64,000 nucleotides of DNA from Epiperipatus broadwayi (lineage: Eukaryota; Onychophora; Udeonychophora; Euonychophora; Peripatidae), in NCBI GenBank assembly GCA_028023455.1, contig JAQFVV010000351.1, forward strand, positions 310,001-374,000, written 5' to 3'. The notes beneath the pieces are model-generated. The model did not search any database and had not been told where the DNA came from. It was given only the letters and a program-made list of their open reading frames with translations. Both the position numbers and the translations under genes were made by a program. This document shows, in pieces, positions 34,405 to 46,133 of this stretch (positions are counted from its first letter, which is position 1; each line of letters starts with the position of its first letter).

Positions 34405-35828
34405 TTTTTTGGTACTTATGTATTAGATCTGCTTTGCCTTTTCACATCCATGTTGTTCCATTTATAAATTTAAAACCTTATGATCCCATCAAATAAACCC
34501 TGTGATTTCATCAAATAATGTAGACGCTGGAACTTCTGACAAACTTAAGTGACAAATTTGTGCACAAAAATAGTAACACATAAAAGTAGTTAGTTGTGAG
34601 TTTTTGTTTCATCATGACAATTATGATATGAAATAAAAACAGTAGTTGTGACTTTTTAAAATGGCACTTAGTGCTGTCAAATCCTTGCACAAGGCACAGA
34701 ATTCTGCCATCCCAATAACAGCCAGAAATACTCAAATTTTATTTAAAATTAAAAAAAATACTACATATATTCTGGCATGGAATTACGAAATGATTACAAA
34801 AAAAATGATGTTTTTGTTTGCATTCTGAATGATATTAAAAAAAAATAAGTCCATCTCATTGATTCTGTCTTAATAAAGATTTACAATTTTTTCATGTAAA
34901 GCTCATAAAACTAAAAAAGTAAGACCTGCCAACTGCACAAAGAAGATGGTAATTTTGTTTGCATTCTGGACTATATTTTAAAAAATCAGTCCATCTCATT
35001 GATTCCATTTTAATAAAAGTTTAATAATTATTTTTACCTTGGTAAAATTTTAATAATTTGTTTATTTGTATGTTAACAAAATAAATGTAATTAGATATTT
35101 CTCAATCAAGATCTCATGCAGCTGTTATATTGTATAAACATGTTTTAACTCTCCATTGTTTAAAAATGTGATGTAGATGTAAGTTGTTGTTTTTTGATAG
35201 ATCTATCCATTTTTTACTTTTCTGACATAATAGACATAGTATTTTTTTCTGTGCCCATTTTTTTTAGTTTATATTACTTATTATTTTTGCATGTTAATAT
35301 ACTTATTTAAGTGATAAAACAGATGTGGTATTTTTTTTCACTTATGAAATATTATTTTTTGGTAGTTTGGCTTTAATGCCTGTTTATAATTTCATGTCAG
35401 AGTTAATATATGTAGAATTGTTTTAACCTTAAGTAAAATTTTGGAATTGCTAGCTGTGCGTGTGATGGCAAAATGCTATACCTTCTGCAGGAGTGGGGAG
35501 ATAGTTTTGACAGCACAAAGTGCCATTTGTATTTAGTATTATAATGTGTTTTATTATTTTTGTGTACAAATCTCTATTTTTGTACTGTTAAAAATGTACT
35601 TTTTCAGATTTATTCTGATATGATTTATGTTATGTAGTAGAGTAGAGTTTCTATGCCTTTTCACAAACCTATCTGTCTGACAATAACTTTCTAAATCTTG
35701 TGAAAATGCTGTGAATAATGTGTTCTGGTGTACATGTTATTTAATGACATTGCTACATTAGAAAGTCTTCGACAGATTTATATGGGTGTGAAAAGGCAAA
35801 TCAAATCTACAATGTAAGTATCACTTTT
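34405..35828. mobile_element. 1.4 kb foldback element
   Basis: The left arm (about 34405-34815) is the complement of the right arm (about 35385-35828). Examples are GATTTGCCTTTTCACA near both ends, TGGCACTTAGTGCTGTCAAA (34662) against TTTGACAGCACAAAGTGCCA (35504), and CTACATATATTCTG (34762) against a complement near 35410. The middle has a direct duplication (about 34813-34885 and 34945-35025, both with TTTGTTTGCATTCTG and CCATCTCATTGATTC). No coding frame of interest. Confidence 0.7.
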
Positions 35829-35829
35829 T

Positions 35830-36170
35830 CTATCTACATTACTTGCAATTTAGTGTATATAAATTTTAAAAATATGTATTATGAATACCAAAATTATCTA
35901 ATAATAGGTTAAAAAACCTTTAGATGTCTCTTTTTTCCAAAGAAAATATTAATGCAGGATTCTCAACTGATTACTTTAATAGTTATAGTATACATAAACC
36001 CATTAGTTAAACAAGCAATCTTCTATTAGTATTTAGGAGTAATCATGGAAGTTATCATTTATGTTGATGATCTCAAACTCAAACCTATTGCTAAGGTATC
36101 TAATATCATTAGTGTACCAGAAAAATATTCAAAATTACATCAAATTCATAACTCAATCAGATTAGCCAAG
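35830..36170. other. AT-rich DNA, no gene recognised
   Basis: A frame with IYVDDLKL at about 36050 resembles an RT YVDD motif, but nothing around it supports that. Confidence 0.4.
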
Positions 36171-36174
36171 AAAA

Positions 36175-36450
36175 TAAAATCCAAAACATTACCAATGGTT
36201 TCATTTTTATAAGCAGATTTCTCAAGTATAAAGACCTACAAAATAACAACATATTTAAACTAAACATTATCCAAAATTCCACTTACCTCTCATCTACTCT
36301 TAAAATTACAAGAACTTTTAAATAAGTTAACTGCTTCAGAATCATAAATTTTTAATAATAAAGAATCTTCTTTTTATTTTATTACTCTCAAAGAAGACAA
36401 CCAGTAGCTTCATTAAAATTAATCATGTTACCTGTTTTATATTAAAAATA
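36175..36450 (-). pseudogene. decayed PLE 3' end
   Basis: Matches the left arm of the palindrome at 7425-7785 in the same orientation: AGCAGA(C/T)TTCTCAAGT(G/A)TAAAGA.CTAC-A, then AAGAACT.TTAAATAAGTTAA.TGCTTCAGAAT.ATAAATTTT, then CTCTCAAAGAAGACAACC. The GIY-YIG reading frame is destroyed by indels. So the same PLE family inserted more than once. Confidence 0.65.
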
Positions 36451-36454
36451 GCTT

Positions 36455-38009
36455 TTTTATGTAATAGATAATGTTAGAAACTTACATTTCACATTTAAGT
36501 CTCTCATCCATATTTTCTTTTTCTTGTACACTAAACATTATCAAAATAAAGATAAATTAGAGATACTGCTACTTTGAAGGTTAGAGTTTATAAAGGGTTG
36601 ATAGATGCATTATAGAAATTTATTTTACATCATAAAAGTTTTCAAAGATATAAAATGATGCTCTTCTTATATGTTGCATTTGTTGCAGAAAGTATTTTAC
36701 AGAGAAATTGAAGCAATGAAAGACAACAAAATGCATTCAAAATTGTGATATATGGATGTAAACTAAAATCAATATTAGGAAAGTGTGAAATGTTTACACT
36801 TTACATGGAGTGCATGTTGAATTCAACATACTATATATATATATATAGCACTACTAAAATTTTTAGCAATACTTGAAAACAAAATAACATCTCTATTGTC
36901 TGTATAGCTTTAAACAATCTTGTATTAGTATGAATTCTAAATCCTAATTAAATAAGATATCTTTAAAAATGGAATATTTTTTCTGCTTAAAGCACAAACA
37001 ATTGCATGTAACTCATAGGCCACACATACTTTGCGAGAATGAATTAAAATATATATATATATACTTAAATATATTTTCAGAAAATAATGAAATTTTCTAA
37101 ATATTTTTTTTATTTACTACGAGAATTTTAATATTAACTATCACTTATATTTTATTCATATTAAAAATACAATTATATAATTATGGGTTAATTTTACACT
37201 GTAAATAATTTTTTTCATTTTTTTAAAAACATTTTTCCTTAAGTTACTTTTTGATAGACTCTAAAATCAATTTTTCTCTCTAAATGCCAGTTCTATGTAT
37301 TTCATAATGATTAATTGAACATTGGAGAAGTTTCTTATTTAATCTTTGTAATATCTTGAATAATCTTTTAATGATGTGATTATTCTCAAAGATGTTGTAC
37401 GATTAAACGTTTTTTATGTATTAATATTGATTTTATCTTTTAAAAATTTGCCTTCATTCTTTCAGCTATTTTTTTTTTAAAAGAAAAACAGTATTGAAAA
37501 TAGGAGGTACGTCACAAAGAAAATGTTTCTGACTTTATCAGCCATTTTGATCTGTAACTTAAAGGAAAGTGTTCAGATAATCTAAGAAAAAAAATTGTAC
37601 ATTCATTTTTCTTTGAATAAAATGTAATAATGTATTAATGAATTAGAAAGTTGTTAAGGCAGTAGAGAATTACAGAGTACTTAGAGAAGTAAGAAATTCT
37701 GACAAAGCAAATCACCTAGAAACTTAAATTTATGTTTTATTTTAACAAGTTGTAAGTACTTTAAATGATTAATCTACAATCTGAAAGTTTATTGATGCGC
37801 CCATAAAGCCTTTGAAAAATAGATATACTCTGGGACCATCTTAAAAATATTAACTATATATATACCAGAATCAAATAATTTTAAAAAAGATAGATGAAAA
37901 TAATGTTATTTAATCTTTACAATTTTTATTTGAAATAAAAATATAAAGACATATATAAACTATAAATATTTGAAAACCAGACACTCTTCATAAACCTGGA
38001 GCTTAATTG
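36455..38009. other. AT-rich DNA, no gene recognised
   Basis: No structured element or coding signal seen beyond AT dinucleotide runs. Confidence 0.5.
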
Positions 38010-38656
38010 TAAATATAGGGGATTTGAAGTCAGACTTTCAAGCACCCTTCAACTATCCACACTATCTCATACAACTGATACACATGACCACCCACATGTA
38101 GAAAAGATAAATAATCACCAATATATGTATTTCGTGCTAAACCAGCACTCATCAGTTGGTCCAAATTATCACCTCCCACACATATATACAATCAGTGCTC
38201 AATTTACGCTAAGATAGCAAATCTTCACACTTTAATGGACAGGCTACAATCTACTCCAACCTCCAACTTTTCAGCCATTCATATCATTGAAAAACTGAGA
38301 TGGAAAGCTCAAATCCCATAATGTGATGGCAATAATATTGGCATCAGCATGGGATATAGGCTTTCCATCTCAGATTTTAAATGATACGAATGGCTGAAAA
38401 GTTGGAGGTTGGAATAGATTGAAGCCTGTCCATTAAAGTATGAAGATTTTCTATCTTAATATAAACTGGGCACTGATTGTATATATGTGTGGGAGATGAT
38501 AATCTGGACCAACTGATGAGTACTGGTTTAGCAGAAAGTACATATATTGGTGATTATTTATCTTTTCTACATGTGCATGCTCATGTGTCAGTTGTATGAG
38601 ATAGTGTGGATAGTTGAAGGATGCTTGAAAGTCTGAGTTCAAATTCCCTATATTTA
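38010..38656. mobile_element. foldback element family F, long copy
   Basis: Arms of about 290 bp: the left starts TAAATATAGGGGATTTGAA and the right ends with its complement near AATTCCCTATATTTA. The loop is about 50 bp near 38320-38350. The arms include all family F marks (CAACTATCCACACTATCTCA, GATAAATAATCACCAATAT, CAACTGATGAGT.CTGGTTTAGC). This is the most complete copy in the window and gives the family's full layout. Confidence 0.8.
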
Positions 38657-38784
38657 TATATAAACGATATGTATAGTATGAATATGAACATATATATCAT
38701 ACATGTAATATAAACACACATATAAACAATATATATATATATATAATGAAAACATATATACAAAATATATAAATTAACAGAGCT

Positions 38785-39453
38785 TGCGATATAAAATTGA
38801 AGTAGTAACTATAATATCTATTGGCTACACTTAACCAATACAATAGACAAATGTCAATAAACTAGTAAAGGAAATGATATGATACTGTCCATTTCTTTAG
38901 TTTTTTATTCTCATGTGTCATAGCATCAGCTGGGAAGTGAACCCGCTAACCCAGGGCAACTGCTTGTTAAGCAGCTGTCACTGACCTCTCAATCACCAAT
39001 GCTTGACTTCATTTCTTTAGTTTTGATGGCATATAAGTTCAATTTGACATTTTGAAGAATGAATTCAGTATTTTCGTTTTAATAATCCCAAATGCTAAAT
39101 GAACATCAGAATTTTAGTAAATGTAACTGTAAATTTTCATAATCTTATGGCATAAAATTGAAGTAGAAATAACTGCAATTCCCATTAGGCTATGCTTAAT
39201 CAATAGTCAAATGTCAATAAATTTTGGGGGGAAAATAGTGATATCACTTAGTTTATTGATATTATTTTAAATCAAAGAAAGATATATCTTGTACTTTGAT
39301 TTATGTATAATGTAAGTGCTCTAACATCACAAATTAATTTTACTTTTTGAAGAACTAAAGCAGTGTTTTACTTTTAACAATCCTCCAAAAATCCTAAATT
39401 ACAAATATTCATGTAATAATGAAATTTACTTTTCATTATGATAATGTCTTAAG
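38785..39453. repeat. diverged tandem duplication, about 0.3 kb unit
   Basis: Unit 1 (38785-39150, with a SINE inserted) and unit 2 (39151-39453) both start ATAAAATTGAAGTAG, continue with CAAATGTCAATAAA, and later share TTTTGAAGAA, AATAATCC/AACAATCC and a CATTATGATAATGTC-like end. Unit 1 without the SINE is about as long as unit 2. Class unknown. Confidence 0.6.
38905..39009 (-). mobile_element. tRNA-Val-like SINE, copy 2, with target duplications
   Basis: CATTTCTTTAGTTTT occurs at 38890-38904 and 39010-39024, exactly bracketing a 105 bp insert. Minus-strand structure: possible acceptor stem AGCATTG/TGATGCT, A-box-like TGGTGATTGAGAGG, anticodon arm GCTGC-TTAACAA-GCAGT (anticodon AAC, valine), B-box-like GGGTTCACTTCCC. 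The T-arm stem CTGGG/CCCAG has a loop of about 15 bases rather than 7, so it is not a normal tRNA. The short length, A and B boxes and target duplications fit a tRNA-derived SINE inserted by LINE machinery. Confidence 0.75.
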
Positions 39454-39822
39454 AATTCAAACACATTATAATTTTGACAGAAGATTAGCCAGAGTATCCT
39501 AAACAGATATTAGTTTAATAATCTTTTTGACGTTACTTATACTTATATAATTGGATTTAGAATAGAATTGCAATGATTATGGAATTTAAATGTGAGGGAA
39601 AACAGTTATTGCTTTAGTTTAATATATTATTAATATTTAAACATTACTTTAAAACAAATTTTATTAGGTCTAATAAAGGTTACATTTTTGTATAAAAACA
39701 TAATTAAAGGAATAAAAAAAACCCAACAATACACATTTGAAATGATTGAGACTATTGTTAAACAATTGAAATTTGAAAGACTCAAATTATATAGAATTGA
39801 CCAATGTTGACAGTTGATGTGA
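39454..39822. other. AT-rich DNA, possible LINE 3' UTR
   Basis: Lies directly after the LINE coding remnant on the minus strand, so part may be its 3' untranslated region. I cannot place the end. Confidence 0.3.
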
Positions 39823-40242
39823 TTATTCATGTATATTTGAGTGGTTGGGAAGTTTGTATAGCTTCCAAGTCTCTTCAACAATAAAATTTGATGACAATAG
39901 TTGATCTCTCTTCTTAATCTTTTCCATGGTTTTCATAAAGCAGGCATTTTGATCTGGGTGAGGCTGTGTATATGTCATTTTACACCTCACAAACCAGATT
40001 GAATATGTTATAAAAATTGATAATCTGATGACTGGGAATTGTTTAGTTTTGATGCTTTTTTGCAGCAAGATTATAGTGTAGTAGTCTGTCTTGATGTTGT
40101 TATATATTATTTGTCTCACTGTTCCCAGTGCATTACATGTTGCAATGATGTGGTTGTAGGACTCCTCTCTATTACATCTGGGGCACATCGGATCTACTTT
40201 TGTGATATGCCATCTATGACAAAGGAAGGATAGAGTTGGCAT
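39823..40242 (-). pseudogene. LINE C-terminal CCHC segment
   Basis: The frame of 139 codons starts LSFLCHRWHITKVDPMCPRC, has the C-x2-C-x7-H-x4-C pattern within CPRCNREESYNHIIATC, then a helical tail of about 100 residues to a stop at 39823. In LINE proteins such a knuckle after the RT is thought to bind nucleic acid. I do not see a clear restriction-like endonuclease motif behind it. The Met used as start is internal. Confidence 0.65.
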
Positions 40243-40300
40243 AGCTTCAAGATTTATTTTGATTACAAAATCAAGGTACTTGGGCTCCAGAGCCCAGTAT

Positions 40301-40651
40301 TTAAATAATGAGGTTATCCTGTGGTTGGTTAAGCCCAGTTTTGGATTTTGGATGTGTGGATCTGGGTTTATTAACTGATGCGCTTCCCAGATGTTTATTT
40401 TTTTTAAGCCGTTCTATTGTGATTTCATCATAGTGCTGTATATTATGAGCTTTTGTATAAAACCAGCTATTTATTTTTGGAGGTGGTGCATCTTTTGGCT
40501 GTATTGCTGCTAGTATTTGTGTGTAGCCATATTTGATTCCTAGATTGTGTAGAAGGGTGTGTGTTTTTTGTATAAGTATGGCTGGGATGGCATGTAGTGA
40601 CATACCATTATATTTGCAATGGTACTGCATTTTGTCTATGCTGATGGCCAC
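40301..40651 (-). pseudogene. LINE post-RT segment
   Basis: 116 codons beginning AISIDKMQYHCKYNGMSLHAIP. It overlaps the end of the palm frame by 16 bp in another frame, marking a frameshift near 40640-40660. No motif of its own; it is placed by order and strand between the RT and the CCHC segment. Confidence 0.55.
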
Positions 40652-41448
40652 TGTTTTATTCCTCCAGAAGAGCCTTGCACATAGTCTGTTGATTTTTTAA
40701 TGAAGGAGTTAGGTGTGGACATAACAGGCAAATAGTAGGCAATTCTACTCACCTTCATGTTCAATAAAGCCACTTTTCCCTGTAGAGAGAGATAGACTCC
40801 TGACAGGGTATTTGTTATTTTTTTGGTTGCTTGAATTATGTTATCTTGGAGTTCTTTCGACATGGCTGTTTGGGATTTGTATATTGGAAATCCCAGAAAT
40901 TTTTGAGGATCAGCATGATAGTTTGATGCTATTTTTTTCCCTGTTAGGATGCACCAGGTAGATGATTTTCTGGTGTTGATTTTGAGGCTGGAAACATTAG
41001 AGAAGGAGTTGATGATGTGATATAGATGTGGTAGGTATTTCTTGGATGGAAGGATGACAAGTACATCATCTATATACGCTATTGCTTTTATATTTTTTTT
41101 CAATTCTGGAATGAAGACTCCAGGTAGTAGAGAATCTATGTTCCTGAGAAGTGGATTTATATATAGCACAAATAGAAGGGCACTGAGAGGCGAGCCTTGT
41201 GAAATAGATGATGTGGGGGTGAATCCCTCAGTGATTATGCCATTTAGTGAGATATGTATCTCTCTATTGATTAGTAAATTTTCTATGATTTGTACCGTCT
41301 CAGATAAAATGTCGATATCTGAGAGAGATTGTAGCAGTACTCTTATGTTTACTGTATCAAATGCTTCTGATATATCTAGTTGAACTGCCAAGGGTCTTGA
41401 CTGACTATGAGACCTAATATGGTCAAGTAGTATCTTAGTCTCACCCAT
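40636..41448 (-). pseudogene. LINE reverse transcriptase palm
   Basis: The 270-codon frame contains motif A (VQLDISEAFDTVNI), motif B (SISQGSPLSALLFVLYINPL), motif C with the catalytic pair (AYIDDVLVILPS) and the following block LKINTRKSSTW. This is the order of a LINE RT, which copies the element's RNA at the nicked target. The catalytic Asp residues are intact here, but the surrounding frameshifts remove activity. The frame begins just after a stop at 41454-41456 that ends the upstream segment. Confidence 0.8.
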
Positions 41449-41453
41449 GGCTG

Positions 41454-42188
41454 TCAGAGCAGATGATCCTTTTTTGCGTATTGTGATGGAGTGAGCTGGT
41501 TAAGGATAATGGGTTGGATCTTGTCCTTAATGACTCCCTCTATTATTTTGATAAGTAGAGGGGACATAGAGATGGGTCTGATGTTGGATATTTGGGTGAG
41601 GTCCTTGTTCTTTTTCATGAATGGAACCAGTGCTATTGGGTATAAATTCTTTATAATTTTCCTATCTTTCGATAGGAGGTTGATCATTCCCATCATTATT
41701 GGGATGGAGAATTGACTAAGATGTGATATGAGGAATTTCAGGATTGCATGCATCCCAGGGTGAATGTTGTCTGGTATTGAATTAAGTTTTGCTTTGAGAT
41801 CTTGTTCAGTTATGCCATGCTCTTGTGATGGACCACAGTCATCCCTAAGGCCATCCTGAAGTGGAGGGCATGATTCAAGCATGGCCCTGAAATGCTGTCT
41901 GGTCACATCAAGCATATGTTGACCTGTAATGTTGGTTCCATTGAGGTTTAAGTGTGATGGAGTTGGCTGTTTCTTTTTCACTCCCAGTGCCCATGCTAGG
42001 TAGCTTCTGGTCCAGCAGTGTTGTCTGGTTAGGAATACCTTGGCCCTCTTAACAGCAATATATTCTGCCAGGATCTTCTGCTTGAATTTGTATTGGGTCT
42101 TCAGTCTGAGTACCCTTTCAATGTCATCAGGAAGATTAGATAATTGATTAATTTTTTTTGATAACCAAATCCACCACCACAGAAGCAA
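41454..42188 (-). pseudogene. LINE pre-RT and RT N-terminal segment
   Basis: The 244-codon frame has an arginine/lysine-rich start (VLRLKTQYKFKQKILAEYI), then TEQDLKAKLNSIPDNIHPGMHAI (compare the usual GPD block), then ALVPFMKKNKDLTQISNIRPIS and LLIKIIEGVIKDKI...TPSQYA. These match the RT blocks before motif A. It ends at a stop where the next block should begin. The apparent MLLWWW start is probably not genuine. Confidence 0.7.
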
Positions 42189-42189
42189 T

Positions 42190-42385
42190 ACCTTCTGAGG
42201 CGTACATCCTATTCAAAAAAATAAAATCTTATCACAACCTCCGGAAACAGCTTGGTTTGCCTTTGTGCAGATTCCCCAGAAGGTTATCCAACAATACACT
42301 AAAAAATTTAGAGGTCCATCAACCCACATTAAGGAAATATTTAAACATTACAGGCATAATTGTTATTATCCAACTAATAATCTAA
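42190..42385 (+). other. possible inverted 5' piece of the LINE
   Basis: Right of the LINE, the plus strand has an open stretch encoding FKKIKSYHNLRKQLGLPLCR, with GC content like the LINE's. LINE insertions often carry an inverted 5' piece (twin priming). I could not align it to the LINE, so this is a guess. Confidence 0.25.
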
Positions 42386-42988
42386 TCAAAGTTAAAATTT
42401 TATTATTTTCATAGTTATTATGTATTTTTAAAAAAAACAATCCTTAACTAAAAAGAAGTTTAATAGAAACATTGATTGAATAATAAATAGATTATATCTT
42501 CACAATACCCTCCCTCCCCCAAAAAAAATACAGAGGCTTACAACTACTAATAAAGCAGAAAGTAAAGAAAAATAAGGATGAAGAAAATGAGTTATTAAAA
42601 AAAAGAATTATTATGAACATTGATTACAAGATAAAAAATTAAAACAAAAATTATCTTAAGAGAAATAAAATAAATAAAAAGTGAGAGGGATATAGTAAAA
42701 GAAGACTGAAGAAAAAATAAAACAACCTAACAATTAACTTTGCTTCAATAACCCTTAGAGATAAAAAAAAAAAAAGTTGGAGTGACCAATTAAATATGTA
42801 CAAAATATTCTTGGCTACATTGTCATAAATTTAAAGCAACCAAAAAACCTTTCCTTGAATGAAAATATTGTTAATGAGCATTGCATTTCAAAATAGGACC
42901 ATACACTAACAAATTAAAAACTATTAAAATATAAAGACGTAATGTTTTCCTGAAGGATTATGATGATGGTGTTTTAGTTGTATTTATA

Positions 42989-43096
42989 TATTGGACCATG
43001 TTCAGCATCTAATATGAGTATTGAATGTTTTTAGAAAGAGTTAAATTTTTCCTAAGACATTCAATACTCATATTAGATTATGGAAATAGTCCAATA
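42989..43096. repeat. 108 bp hairpin, MITE or pre-miRNA-like
   Basis: Perfect 22 bp arms (43007-43028 and 43057-43078, starting ATCTAATATGAGTATTG) enclose a 28-base loop. Outside them TATTGGAC (42989) and GTCCAATA (to 43096) also pair. Size and shape fit a small MITE; a 22 bp perfect stem also resembles a microRNA precursor. Confidence 0.6.
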
Positions 43097-44303
43097 ATAA
43101 AGATGGAGTAACTAAACTACTGATCAATCAATGCATTAGAAGTAAGTATTAGCTAAAATAATAGAATATATATGTTTAGTAAACTTATTTAATACACTTG
43201 CAATTACAAACAGTTATTTACTTTATTGCAGAGCCATCTATAGTAAACTTAAGTTATGAACAGACAGTAGATTATATTGTTTATATCTTCATCCTTAGAC
43301 TATTTTTTTGACTATTGCCATTTTCAGTGAGAATTAAGATTGAACCCACAATCTAACCCCACCTTGAACATTATTTATGCTATCAGAGTTAATAACTTGA
43401 AATTTAAAGATGTAATAGTATTGAACCTAATCTATGTCACTTTTATGCTTACAAAAAGCTGACACTAAACCAGTAATTACATATTACATGTTGTAGGCAC
43501 TTTTCACCCTTACATTTTTCACTGAATTTATCTAATAGCTACAAAATATTCTGGGTATAAATATAGCCCTGACATCTAATATACACTGGTTAATCAAATT
43601 TATGATAGATTGTTCTGAAGTAAAATAAATTACTGCTTCTAACTGTGGCTTTAAATGACAGCAGTGAAAAATATATAAAATTTTGTTGATATGCCATCTA
43701 CTACAACTGGAAAGATTTTAGTTTCTATTATAATTTTCTGTAAAATAACATATAAATCTAATATATATTTCACTAAAATAATACAATAATAAAATTGGCT
43801 GTATATAAAAACTTTAAAACAAAAGATTGGACAAGAATTACTCAAATATTAAATTCATTGACCAAAAATTAATTGAGAAAGATGTAATGCACATATCAGC
43901 ATTTAAAACTATGACACACTAAACGAAATTTGTCCATTTATTATAGGATGAAGATATTTAATACAATTGATATGTAAGTGATATTACTTTTTGTTATTCC
44001 AATATAGGATATTGTATTTTGCATTATTAAATACAAATAAACTAGTGGAAAGTTGGTGGTCTTTAATGTATAAAGAGATACTATAATAATGAGTTCAAAG
44101 ACTTAAAAGTATTTGCTTTTTCCAACTATAGTCTTATTTCCTTAAAAACAAATATATTCTATATTTTCCTTAGTAGTTAAATTTTTTTAGGTAACAACAA
44201 CATACATTAGGATTTGATAATACAGTAAAACTTTAATCTGGCAATGTACATATATCTATTGAAGATCATTAAATCCAATAATATAAACATTTTGATTTTA
44301 AAG

Positions 44304-44675
44304 CAGTGATCACAACCTTTTTACACTTGAACAAAATCAAAAGTTTAACACGAACCATTACTTTTTATCATGGCTAAATTATTAGAAGTATATATTCATA
44401 ATAAAATGATGATAGTTTTAATTAATATATAAATTTATATTTTCTAAGATTTAGTATGAAGCATATATCTAAAATAAAAATTTTGAAACAAATCATATAC
44501 TTATTTAAAAATATGACATATGCAAAAACAATTTATTTTCATGTGATTTTTATCTATTTTTTACAATTAAATTCTGTTACAAAAACATATCATTACATAA
44601 AATTTAAGAGAACTTATTAAAAATTTCATGACTAAATAATTTTTATGTGACCCATGGTTTGTCAACCAGTGTCCC
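44304..44675. mobile_element. possible hAT-like non-autonomous element
   Basis: The left end reads CAGTGATCACAACCTTTTTA. The right end, reversed, reads CACTGGTTGACAAACCATGG. Both resemble the CAGTG..CC-AACCTTTTT ends of hAT elements. No clear 8 bp target duplication; TTAA occurs at both sides, which may be chance. No ORF. Confidence 0.3.
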
Positions 44676-46133
44676 TTAAATAATTTTTATAGTCGACAAC
44701 TATCAAAAAATTATGCCATGTTATGATAAGCACTAATAATATAAAAAACACTCAAACATCTGCATTACATATAAAGAGCTACAACCTTAATTATATTATA
44801 GGACAAATAACTTGCATAGTAAATTTTTAGTTAGATTATATTAAAATCATATATAAAGATTCATTAAGTAATGCACCAATAATCCAAAATTCTTAGTTCC
44901 AAGACTTTTTCACAGATAAAATAAGATACGGTTAAAAGAATCTTAAAATAGACAATTGCATATCAAAAGCTTTTTCTGAAATTTTCTTAGAGAAACATAA
45001 AAAAAAAAAAAGATTTCACACATCATGCTTTTTGTGTCAGGTAGTTTTGGATTTAAGGTTTTTCTATTTTTTTCAATTTTTTATTTAAGAATAGTTAAAT
45101 ACCTATTTACTAATGAATATTTAATCGTTATTAAAAATATTTATTCTAAATATTGAAATAATTGAATTAATTTTATTAAAAGAGCATTATAAGTGTTATT
45201 AGATATATAGTAAACTACTGCTGGGTTAATTTAATTAAATTTGGAAAAAGATTCTTTATATAAATACATGTTGCATTGTCAGAAGAGATTGCCAATGTTT
45301 AATCATATTTCTCATATAGAACATTTAATATATATTTGACATTTAAAAATAAACCAATACATAAACTAATATTGATGTGATATAAAATCTTTCTACTCTA
45401 TTTTAAAAAGATCCATCACACAAGTGTATTAATTTCCTGGCAACAATAACTAAGATATCATTTTAAAAACCAACAGAGGTTAACTTTTTCAAAAAGCATT
45501 TTTTATATAAAAAATATTTCATAAATCTATATCACAGTACTAAAATATAGACTTTGTAAAAAAAAAAAAGTTTAAAAATCATAATCTATTGCCATCAAAA
45601 AATAAATACATAAAGTCGATATTTTTTTAAAAAAAGTATGCAATATTTTTTATTTGTTTTATATAAGGCAAAAAAAAAAGATACATGCTATTAATTTATT
45701 GTTATATGACAGAGGTGTAATGAAATTAGGAGAGAGGAGAAATTAAATTTTTCAATGAGAACCAAAATACAAAACATTTTAAATTAAATCATCACTTTTA
45801 AATAAATTAGTTAAATCACTAAAACTAGTTGAATTTCATGCCTTTTTTTTGTTGTTGTTAAAAAAAGAAGGCTTGACCAACAAAATTTCTTTCATTCTTT
45901 ACATCTATTAATCAAAATATTGTGTCACAATGGTTAGTATTGAAATGCTGAGTATAGATTTTCCTTTTTTTATTTAATTTAGTATTTCTGATTTTGATAT
46001 TATTATAATTTCTTTATCAACAAAAAACTCAAAATCCAAACAATTTTATCAATACAGAGTCAATTATGTAATAATTTTTGATAGATTTACTCATTTTAAA
46101 CTCATTTTAAAAGTATGACTCATATATATATAT

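Larger units (their letters stand above)
39823..42188 (-). mobile_element. LINE retrotransposon, frameshifted, RT-bearing
   Basis: On the minus strand: pre-RT and RT N-terminus (41454-42188), RT palm (40636-41448), thumb and post-RT region (40301-40651), C-terminal CCHC-like segment (39823-40242). At least three frameshifts or stops separate the pieces. No endonuclease domain is seen to the right. The CPRCNREESYNHIIATC segment (C-x2-C-x7-H-x4-C) after the RT occurs in several LINE clades (R2/R4-like and L1/Tx1-like), so I leave the clade open. It is locally richer in GC than its surroundings, as expected of once-coding DNA. Confidence 0.75.
42390..46133. other. AT-rich DNA, no gene recognised
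   Basis: Poly-A rich, with the hairpin element at 42989-43096 and a possible hAT-like element at 44304-44675. No coding frame longer than 64 codons. Confidence 0.55.

Noticed and set aside
36050-36100. IYVDDLKL, like an RT catalytic motif
   Set aside because: No other RT block is near it, and the adjacent PLE relic lies on the opposite strand.
38905-39009. A functional tRNA-Val gene
   Set aside because: T arm has an enlarged loop, and the target duplications show a retroposed insert.
44224-44260. ACAGTAAAACTTTAATCTGGCA, like a Tigger/pogo end
   Set aside because: I found no matching inverted end within a plausible distance.
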